From Planctomycetota bacterium (GTDB lineage Bacteria > Planctomycetota > Planctomycetia > Isosphaerales > Isosphaeraceae), in contig JAKBCQ010000122.1 of the NCBI GenBank assembly GCA_021807585.1, forward strand, positions 1 to 7,170: a stretch of DNA of 7,170 nt. Direction: 5' to 3'. The notes under the pieces are model-generated. The model saw only the letters and a program-made list of their open reading frames with translations, was not told where the DNA came from and searched no databases. Below are positions 1 to 5,832 of this stretch, one piece after another (positions within the stretch are counted from its first letter, which is position 1; every line of letters starts with the position of its first letter). Made by a program: the position numbers and the translations under genes.

Positions 1-864
1 CGCACGATCGGCTTCGATCTCTTCGATCTCGAGCACCCGGCCGAATACTCGCTCTTTCACGTCCACCGGTCGCGTGACGTCGAGCCCCTCGAGATCGAGT
101 TCGCCGCGCCGCAATCGTTCGGATGGACGTATGATTGTCCCTTTGCGGGCCGCGAAATCGACTGAAACGAACCCCTCGACTCCCCACATCCGCATCGCTC
201 GGACCGCCGAAGGGTTGACTCGGCTCGCCGAAAGCTCGACGACGAGGCCGTCGGCGAAGCGAATGCGAGCATTGGCGATATCTTCATGATCCGATAAAAC
301 GCGAACGCCGAGCGCCTCGACCGCGACGACCCCGGCCGAAGTCGTCGACAGGACGAGGTCGATGTCGTGGATCATCAGGTCGTGGACGACTCCGATGTCG
401 GTCGATCGGAACGTGTACAGGCCGAGCCTCTCGGCGGCGATGAATTTGGGTCGATGGGGGATTCTTTCGATCGACGTCCAAATGGGATTGAATCGCTCGA
501 TATGACCGACTTGTAGAATCGCTCCTCGATCGCGCGCCAGCTCGACGAGCCTTCGACCCGCTTCGGCGTCGGTCGCGAGGGGTTTTTCAATCAGCGTCGC
601 GATCCCGCGATTGAGGAACGGCGCTGCGACCGTTTCGTGGAGGATCGTGGGGACCGCGATCGAGACCGCGTCGACCGAATCGATCAGATCGCGCGGGTCG
701 GAGAAAGCTCTCGAGCCGTGCTTCGCGGCGATTTCACCGGCTCGATCGAGGTCGGAGTCGACGACTCCGACGAGTTCGACCTCGGGGTGATCCGCCAGAA
801 TCCGCGCGTGATGCCTTCCCAGATGACCGACTCCGACGACCCCGACTTTCAAGCGATTGTTCAT
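1..864 (-). CDS. Gfo/Idh/MocA-family NAD(P)-dependent oxidoreductase, GnnA candidate (3' end outside window)
   Basis: The first 288 codons are visible and the frame is still open at position 1; the family usually has about 320-400 residues. The N-terminal Rossmann fold shows GVGHLG at residues 11-16 (GxGxxG), an acidic D36 at the end of the second strand, and the family EKP motif at 93-95, whose lysine is normally catalytic. VGHIERFNP follows at 119-127 and HDID at 165-168, matching the Gfo/Idh substrate-site histidine region. The ATG is fixed by a TAATG overlap with the lpxA stop (one shared base) and by AAGGA about 9 nt upstream, so translation is probably coupled to lpxA. In Acidithiobacillus ferrooxidans a relative beside lpxA, GnnA, oxidises UDP-GlcNAc at C3 so that an aminotransferase (GnnB) can make UDP-GlcNAc3N. 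That role here is inferred from position; another sugar-nucleotide dehydrogenase is possible. The family call is firm. Confidence 0.93.
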   Translation of the reverse strand, partial: MNNRLKVGVVGVGHLGRHHARILADHPEVELVGVVDSDLDRAGEIAAKHGSRAFSDPRDLIDSVDAVSIAVPTILHETVAAPFLNRGIATLIEKPLATDAEAGRRLVELARDRGAILQVGHIERFNPIWTSIERIPHRPKFIAAERLGLYTFRSTDIGVVHDLMIHDIDLVLSTTSAGVVAVEALGVRVLSDHEDIANARIRFADGLVVELSASRVNPSAVRAMRMWGVEGFVSVDFAARKGTIIRPSERLRRGELDLEGLDVTRPVDVKERVFGRVLEIEEIEADRA

Positions 865-1664
865 TATTTACGGTCCTTTTCGCGAGCTCGGCCGTGCTTG
901 CCTTGATGTTGGGCGCGGATGAACGCGAGCAACGAAGCGACCTCGGCGATGAGGTTGCCGTGCGATTCGAGGATGACCTCGGCCTGATCGGGGGTCGTCT
1001 TGGCGCGATAGATCAGCCGGTGCGCCTCGTGGAGCGGGTCGATCGCGTGTTCGAGCCCGTTCCGTTTCAAGCCGACGACGTTGATGCAGCGAACCTTGAA
1101 GGGATTGCCGTCGATCAGCATATAAGGAGGAACATCATGTGTGATTCGCGACATGCCTCCAGAAAAGCTGTAAGCTCCGATCGACACGAACTGATGCACT
1201 CCCACCGATCCCGAGAGGATCGCGTGCGATTGAACGTGAACATGGCCGCCGAGCATCGTGTTGTTGGCGATCGACACGCGATCGCCGACCTTGCAATCGT
1301 GCGCCACATGCGCATTGGCCATGAAAAAACAGTTCGATCCGATCCTCGTCAAACCGTCTTCCTTCTCGGTGCCGCGGTTGATCGTCACTCCTTCACGAAT
1401 GATGTTATTATCACCAATTTCGACGCGGGTCGGCGTGCCGCGATACGAGACGTCCTGGGGATCGCCGCCGATCACGCAGAAGGGGCTAAGGACATTGCCC
1501 GATCCGATCGTCGTCACCCCCAAGACGCACACGTGCGCCAGGAGACGCGTCCCCGCGCCGATCTTGACGTCGGGTCCGACGACGCAATAAGGACCGATCT
1601 CGACGTCGTCGGCGAGCTCGGCCTGGGGATCGACGCACGCGGTATCGGCGATTAACACGGACAT
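864..1664 (-). CDS. lpxA: Acyl-ACP--UDP-N-acetylglucosamine O-acyltransferase LpxA
   Basis: This is the cytoplasmic enzyme of the first lipid A step: it moves a 3-hydroxyacyl chain from ACP to position 3 of UDP-GlcNAc (or of UDP-GlcNAc3N). The 266 residues match the roughly 262 of E. coli LpxA. Left-handed beta-helix hexapeptide repeats (IGPYCVVGPDVKIG type) fill residues 20-180, and the C-terminal helical part begins at GLKRNGL. The catalytic histidine is H122 in NAHVAHDC. VGVHQF at 154-159 and DVPPY at 177-181 are conserved. The chain-length 'ruler' position (Gly173 in E. coli) is G170, which favours long chains. N96 stands in VTINRGT where E. coli has His. A GTG seven codons upstream keeps the frame open, but the ATG at 1664 has GAGGAA 7 nt upstream and aligns with other LpxA starts. 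It follows lpxC-fabZ after 161 bp and overlaps the next gene by one base. Confidence 0.97.
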   Translation of the reverse strand: MSVLIADTACVDPQAELADDVEIGPYCVVGPDVKIGAGTRLLAHVCVLGVTTIGSGNVLSPFCVIGGDPQDVSYRGTPTRVEIGDNNIIREGVTINRGTEKEDGLTRIGSNCFFMANAHVAHDCKVGDRVSIANNTMLGGHVHVQSHAILSGSVGVHQFVSIGAYSFSGGMSRITHDVPPYMLIDGNPFKVRCINVVGLKRNGLEHAIDPLHEAHRLIYRAKTTPDQAEVILESHGNLIAEVASLLAFIRAQHQGKHGRAREKDRK

Positions 1665-1825
1665 GGCCTGATTCCTCACTATCACGAACGGGCGTCGCGG
1701 GTCGCTCGAAAACGCACGTCGATCGACTTCACCTGGAATTCAACGAACGCTTGAAACACATCAGCCTACAACTCAACATCAATCAGATCGGTAATAACTG
1801 AAAAACATCATGCATCTTTGGATAT
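1665..1825 (-). other. Intergenic spacer between lpxC-fabZ and lpxA
   Basis: This 161-bp gap is noticeably richer in A/T than the genes on either side. I see no convincing -35/-10 pair and no terminator hairpin followed by a T-run, so read-through from the ompH promoter is the simplest view. The last bases before lpxA carry its Shine-Dalgarno sequence (GAGGAA on the minus strand, 1672-1677). Confidence 0.6.
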
Positions 1826-3235
1826 TCACGCGGCGACTCCTCGATCGAGGTACATGAAGCGGATCTTCGCCTCGGCGACGACTTTCGCCCCCACCCGAGC
1901 CGCGCCTTGAACGTAAACCGATCGCGCGTCGCCTTTGATCACGTTCACCTCGAGCGCCAGTTGATCGCCCGGAACAACGGGACGGCGAATTCTCACATGA
2001 TTAATTCCAACCATAAGAGCGGTTCCGCGCTTGGTGTCGATCCTGCTCGAAAGCATGATCCCCGCGGCCTGAGCGAGCGCCTCGACAAGCAGGACCCCGG
2101 GCATGATCGGACGGTCCGGCCAATGTCCGGGGAAGAACGGTTCGTTATAACTGACGTTTTTGATCGCGACGATGCGTCGATCGGGCTCGAGCTCGAGCAC
2201 GCGATCGACGAGCAGGAATGGGAATCGGTGCGGTAATAATTTGAGGATTGCGCCGATATCGAGCGTCGTGCTCGCGTGCCGAGAAGGCTCCGCGCCGCGA
2301 GCGACTGGAGGAGCCGGCTGAGCACACATGGAGGCCGTCGTTTCCGCGGTTTCTCGAGCGGGGTTCGGATGCGTTTCGGTCGACCCGCCGCCGATCTCGC
2401 GCTCGAGCGCGCGAGCGAGCGCCGCGTTGAGCTTGTGTCCCGACCGGAACGCGACGACGTGGCCCGCGATGTCTTTACCCAAGAGCGATAAATCGCCGAT
2501 CAAGTCGAGTAATTTATGGCGCACGCATTCGTCAGGGTATCGAAGCTCGTTGTCGATCGGTCCGTCGGCGCCGAACACCAGAAGATCGCGCGGAGTCGTC
2601 CGCAAGCCGATTCCCATTTGTTTGAGCGCCGCCGCCTCGTGTTCGAGAAGAAACGTCCGGCTGGGGGCGAGCTCGGAGCGGAACACGTGGGGATTGATCT
2701 CGGCCCAGTAACTTTGGCGACCGATCGGAGTCGCTCCGTAATCGAGATGATACGCGGCGACAAACGCGTCTCCCGCGGAGGGATAAGCCGAGAGCGTCGC
2801 GGCGCCCTCTTGAACCGCGACGGGACGATCGATGACGAGCCGATCACGGACTTTCGCTTGTTCGACGATCGTCGCAAGAGACAATGCATCGACGAACGCC
2901 TTGCTCGATCCGTCACAGCCGGGCGTTTCGGCGGCGTCGATTTCGACTGTACAATTATCAATACGCAGGCCCGATAAAGCGGCCATGACGTGTTCAACCA
3001 TTTCGACGATCGCCTCGCCGCGGCGGATCGTCGTGCGTCGATCGCGGGGCTCGACGAATTCAATCCGCGCAGCGACCGCGGGGCGATCCGGAAGATCGAC
3101 GCGGACGAAACGGACGCCCGACCCCGGGTCGGCGGGTCGAAACCGAACCTCGACGTCCGAGCCCGTTAAAAAACCGACGCCCTTGACCGCAACCACGCGA
3201 TCGATCGTCCGCTCGCGCCTTGTCATACCTGCCAT
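1826..3235 (-). CDS. lpxC-fabZ: Bifunctional LpxC (UDP-3-O-acyl-GlcNAc deacetylase) - FabZ (3-hydroxyacyl-ACP dehydratase)
   Basis: Two enzymes are fused in one 469-residue chain. Residues 9-282 are LpxC, the zinc deacetylase of the committed lipid A step: VEH at 80-82 supplies the general base E81 and zinc ligand H82, RHKLLDLIGD at 239-248 supplies ligands H240 and D244, and SGHKLN holds H267. The usual GLHSG motif reads GFLTG (21-25). A proline/alanine-rich linker (about 283-322) leads to FabZ at 323-469, with LLPHRFPFLLVDR, FPGHWP (catalytic H371) and GVLLVEALAQ (E385). LpxC-FabZ fusions are known in Bacteroidetes; the fusion couples deacetylation to the pathway that consumes 3-hydroxyacyl-ACP. 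The chosen ATG has GGAG 5 nt upstream and lies just before RRERTID, where LpxC proteins normally begin. The frame is open a further 41 codons upstream, with an ATG at 3328 and a TTG at 3358 overlapping the ompH stop, so a longer form cannot be excluded. It is the second gene of the operon. Confidence 0.96.
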   Translation of the reverse strand: MAGMTRRERTIDRVVAVKGVGFLTGSDVEVRFRPADPGSGVRFVRVDLPDRPAVAARIEFVEPRDRRTTIRRGEAIVEMVEHVMAALSGLRIDNCTVEIDAAETPGCDGSSKAFVDALSLATIVEQAKVRDRLVIDRPVAVQEGAATLSAYPSAGDAFVAAYHLDYGATPIGRQSYWAEINPHVFRSELAPSRTFLLEHEAAALKQMGIGLRTTPRDLLVFGADGPIDNELRYPDECVRHKLLDLIGDLSLLGKDIAGHVVAFRSGHKLNAALARALEREIGGGSTETHPNPARETAETTASMCAQPAPPVARGAEPSRHASTTLDIGAILKLLPHRFPFLLVDRVLELEPDRRIVAIKNVSYNEPFFPGHWPDRPIMPGVLLVEALAQAAGIMLSSRIDTKRGTALMVGINHVRIRRPVVPGDQLALEVNVIKGDARSVYVQGAARVGAKVVAEAKIRFMYLDRGVAA

Positions 3236-3354
3236 GCGGGCTCCATCGTCCTTGAGGGAACCAAGAATGTCGAAAACCGATCGGCGAGAAATCCGTTCAG
3301 AAGACGATCGCCGATCGTGAATTCTCATCGAATGTAACGCGTTCCGCCGCGGTA
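3236..3354 (-). other. Spacer or lpxC leader between ompH and lpxC-fabZ
   Basis: These 119 bp separate the ompH stop from the preferred lpxC start. They are open in the lpxC frame and would encode a basic, serine/arginine-rich extension with no recognisable LpxC similarity. Only the proximal ATG at 3235 has a well-placed Shine-Dalgarno sequence (GGAG, 3241-3244), so I read the stretch as untranslated. Confidence 0.45.
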
Positions 3355-4089
3355 TCAACGTTGCCCGGAACGAGTCGCGGGGGTTCGGACCGCGTTCGGA
3401 GTCTCGACTCGTCCTCCGGTCGCGGCCTGTTCACGCGCATACCTATTGTTCAGATACATCGTCACCTCGCTCGTCACGTCGTATCGGGGATCGGCGTAAA
3501 TGATTTCTTGGCTGATCCAAGATTTCAACGCCATCTGGTTGCTCTTATCGCTCGGTTGTTGAATGTATTTGTAAACGACCGTCAGTTGATGGCTGTTCGC
3601 GACCAATCGCGTCATCTCGTCGATCTCTCGGTAGGAAGAGATCATAAGATTGGAGAAGCGTTGTTTGAACTCGCGTTCGGCGCTCTCTTTGGTCGAATCG
3701 AGCTTGACCTTAAGCCCCATCAATTCTTCGTTGAGCTTCGAGTATTGCGGGCTGTCTTGGGTAAACGTATCGCGTTTTTCGAGCGTCTGACGCCCGAGCG
3801 CCTCGATCCGCGCCAGCTCTCCCTCTTTGACCTTGGCCTCGTCTTCGAGCTCCTTCATCTGCTTGGTCACTTTTTCGTACTTCTTCATCACTTGATCAAC
3901 ATCGATCGTCCCGCAAAGTGGGGCTGGGAAGACGCGAACTTGCCCCGAGTTCGCGGTCGTCCGGCGGACGTTCTGATCTTGGGCGGCGGGAGCTTGTCCC
4001 TGGGAACGGCTGACGAAAACGCCGAGTCCCAGCCCCAGCCCGAGCGTGCTGAGTCCGAGGCCCCAGGCCAGACGCGAAGAAAACGGCAT
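3355..4089 (-). CDS. ompH: OmpH/Skp-like periplasmic chaperone
   Basis: The 244-residue protein is larger than E. coli Skp (about 160). It begins with a signal-peptide-like segment: a short N-region with R6, then a hydrophobic core at residues 9-26 (LGLSTLGLGLGLGVFV), with possible cleavage near the Ala/Pro-rich stretch at 31-37. An OmpH-type strand IDVDQVMKKYEKV (62-74) precedes a long, highly charged helix rich in K/E heptads (about 68-155), the coiled-coil 'tentacle' of the family. A C-terminal part (155-210) with VVANSHQL/VVYKY-like strands follows, then a low-complexity polar tail. Skp binds unfolded outer-membrane proteins in the periplasm, and its position ahead of lpx genes echoes the proteobacterial skp-lpxD-fabZ-lpxA order. 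The ATG is preferred over the 87-codon-longer frame because it places the signal peptide at the N terminus and has AGGGAG 9 nt upstream. The family call is good; the client range is inferred. Confidence 0.85.
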   Translation of the reverse strand: MPFSSRLAWGLGLSTLGLGLGLGVFVSRSQGQAPAAQDQNVRRTTANSGQVRVFPAPLCGTIDVDQVMKKYEKVTKQMKELEDEAKVKEGELARIEALGRQTLEKRDTFTQDSPQYSKLNEELMGLKVKLDSTKESAEREFKQRFSNLMISSYREIDEMTRLVANSHQLTVVYKYIQQPSDKSNQMALKSWISQEIIYADPRYDVTSEVTMYLNNRYAREQAATGGRVETPNAVRTPATRSGQR

Positions 4090-4249
4090 GTCGATCCACT
4101 CCCTTGGTATGGCGCGCCGAGAGGCGGCCCGATTGACGTCTTGATCGTGTTCCACGCGTCGAGAGTTGAAACCGGTGTCCTTCGGCTTTTCGCGACGCCG
4201 CGGTTCGCTCGTGGGTGAAGTCCGTCGCTCATCGAGCAAAGCGGGGCGT

Positions 4250-4278
4250 ATTCTGCCCCCGGGGGCGCGATCGGTCAA
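4250..4278 (-). promoter_or_regulatory. Predicted sigma70-type promoter of the ompH-lpx operon
   Basis: On the minus strand, TTGACC (4278-4273) is separated by exactly 17 bp from CAGAAT (4255-4250). Five of six and four of six positions match the consensus. Transcription would begin near 4243, giving a leader of about 150 nt before ompH. The spacer and -10 edge form a perfect 12-bp palindrome, GCCCCCGGGGGC (4255-4266), which could hinder or regulate opening. This is a prediction from sequence only. Confidence 0.45.
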
Positions 4279-4690
4279 GCCGAACCCTTCCGGATCGAAA
4301 CGCGTTGAAATCCGGACGTTCGATCGCTGGGAAACCGCCGTTTTGAGCATGATTCGCGAGCAAGTGATTCGTCTCTCTCAATCTTTGATGAAACGGCTCA
4401 CTCTCGTTCGTCCGCACGAGGAGATCTCGTTCGACTGGCTCGAGAAGGTCCTTGCGCACGGCGAAAAACCTCGTTGGGGGCGTCGTCGCGCATCGACCGG
4501 CTCGCTCCCACCGATCGAGGCGACGACGCCCCCAATTCCTATGTCCGATTGCGAATTGTCAAAGAGCGACACGAACGGCTCATGCGTTCGGGTCATCGAC
4601 CGTAGCGGACAGTGGAATCAAGGTCGACCGATCAAGCCGATCGACCCGACGACATCCGCGGACTTGATGAGAAAAGCCTCATCTTAAAAC
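4279..4690. other. Gene-free region upstream of the ompH promoter, with several hairpins
   Basis: I find no coding sequence I can support here; open frames in several phases have no recognisable similarity and no good start. The region is rich in inverted repeats: the 16-bp pair at 4474-4535 (listed separately), CGAACG/CGTTCG at 4572-4590, GGTCGA/TCGACC around 4622-4646, and GATGAG/CTCATC at 4666-4683. No tRNA, rRNA or common structured RNA signature was recognised. Confidence 0.5.
4474..4535 (-). terminator. Long perfect stem-loop, possible leftward terminator
   Basis: Two 16-bp arms are perfect reverse complements: 4474-4489 (TTGGGGGCGTCGTCGC) and 4520-4535. The 30-nt loop can pair further (ATCGACCGG against CCGATCGA with one mismatch). 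Read on the minus strand the hairpin is followed, after CGAGG, by TTTTT (4465-4469), a modest intrinsic-terminator tail; the plus strand has no T-run after it. It lies between the accessory gene at 5757-6908 and the ompH promoter, so it may insulate the envelope operon from read-through. It could instead belong to an unrecognised structured RNA. Confidence 0.4.
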
Positions 4691-5691
4691 CGGGGGTGGT
4701 CGAGGTCGTTCAACGTAAGTTGTTGCGGAACATGATGATTGAGAAAAACTGCCGATCGAAGCCAATCGGATGTTGGGCGATTTGGGGAGTTTGTAATAGC
4801 GATTCTCGATTGATCCCAAATGTGCATCATGAGAGGCGCCGAGCGAAGCCAAGGGGTGAAGGTGGGAGGGATGATTTTCGATTCCGCAGTGAATCGGCGC
4901 GCAGCGAGTCCCAAATTGATCAAGACGATTCGGGACGGGTCGAATTCGCCGCGTTCGCGTCGGTCGTTGGGCGCTTTGGGGGATTGTCATGGTTTCTGCA
5001 AGTTGGAAAATTGGTTGAGTTTGACGAGTTATTTGGAAGTTCTTTTTGGTACGCGAAGTTCAACAATTTCGAATCGAGTTTCTCTCTCTATAATATAGAC
5101 GCCGAAAGAGGGAAAATGGTTCCCTAATTTTTGGGAATTTTGAGTTTTGTCGGTTTTGGATTTGCGATCTTCAAGATACGTGATGGATCAGTGGTTGGGT
5201 TGATCGGATTGATTTTGCGTGGAAGGGTCAATTATCGTATCGCGTGACATGGGGGGTCGATGAGAAAGCCGATCGGGGTAGGCGATCGAGCGAATCGACG
5301 AGCAATCCCAAGTTCAGGGATGGGGGCGCGGTTGCGTTCAATGGGCGAGAGGAGCGGGAGGATTTGGGATTTACGATCGATCTATGAGTGTGTGACCAGC
5401 GACAATGAGATTTCCCAAGCAGCGATAATGCGAAGGAAGGCGAGATGTTCAATTGAGAGGTGTAAGCGTTGTGGGACCTATGGCGACGCAGTCGTTTCCC
5501 GACATCAAATCGTGGTTGGAGTTGAAACATGATTTGCGTCGTCCGGCACGTCGAGCATCGTCTGCGAGTTCATGGAATGGATCGTTCACATGAATCTCGC
5601 CGATCTGAGCGAATCGAACAACGAGCCCTGATCCGACGCGATCATGATTCCTTGACTTAATCCCTTGAGAATTCGCGGTTTATATGAGGGT
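4691..5691. other. Gene-poor, strand-asymmetric intergenic region
   Basis: About 1 kb with no gene I can support. Base composition changes: a sample at 5141-5240 has about 32 G and 10 C on the plus strand, and 4981-5080 about 27 G and 11 C, with many T. The longest plus-strand frame (GTG 4612 to 5127, 171 codons) and a 100-codon minus-strand frame at 5228-5530 show no recognisable domain. A weak hairpin, GGGAA/TTCCC (5110-5124), is followed by TAATTTTT and a second GGGAA (5133-5137). No tRNA, transposase remnant or replication-origin boxes were recognised. Confidence 0.5.
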
Positions 5692-5832
5692 AAGGAGATC
5701 GGAAGTCGGTCAATTTCTGGGTGTCTGTGCGCCGTGACAAGGAGATCGGAAGTCGGTCAATTTCTGGGTATCTGTGCGCCGTGACAAGGAGATCGGAAGT
5801 CGGTCAATTTCTGGGTGTCTGTGCGTCGTGTA
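5692..5832. repeat. Tandem direct repeat, 3 copies of a 47-bp unit
   Basis: Copies lie at 5692-5738, 5739-5785 and 5786-5832. Each begins AAGGAGATCGGAAGTCGG and ends near GCGCCGTGAC. Copy 2 differs from copy 1 by one base (GGGTATC for GGGTGTC); copy 3 differs by three, all near its end. The copies are back to back with no spacers, so this is not a CRISPR array. Because 47 is not a multiple of three, the reading frame shifts between copies. The gene at 5757-6908 reads through copy 3 and stops (TGA) inside copy 2. Copy 3 runs almost directly into the palindromic array that begins at 5834. Confidence 0.95.

Noticed and set aside
894..1655. 253-codon plus-strand frame opposite lpxA
   Set aside because: Antisense shadow of lpxA; its composition is explained by the codon usage of the real gene.
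4090..4350. 87-residue N-terminal extension of OmpH
   Set aside because: It would bury the signal peptide inside the protein; the ATG at 4089 has a Shine-Dalgarno sequence, and the predicted promoter lies within this stretch.
5066..5076. tRNA T-loop-like TTCGAATC
   Set aside because: The flanking bases do not form a T-stem, and no acceptor or anticodon arm could be built around it.
5089..5094. TATAAT as a plus-strand -10 element
   Set aside because: No acceptable -35 hexamer at 16-18 bp and no supported gene downstream.
4612..5127. Plus-strand 171-codon open frame starting with GTG
   Set aside because: No recognisable motif, a weak start, and shifting codon composition along its length; probably chance openness in a gene-poor region.
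5652..5686. TTGACT...TATATG promoter ahead of the 47-bp repeats
   Set aside because: Spacing of about 23 bp is too long and no plus-strand gene follows.
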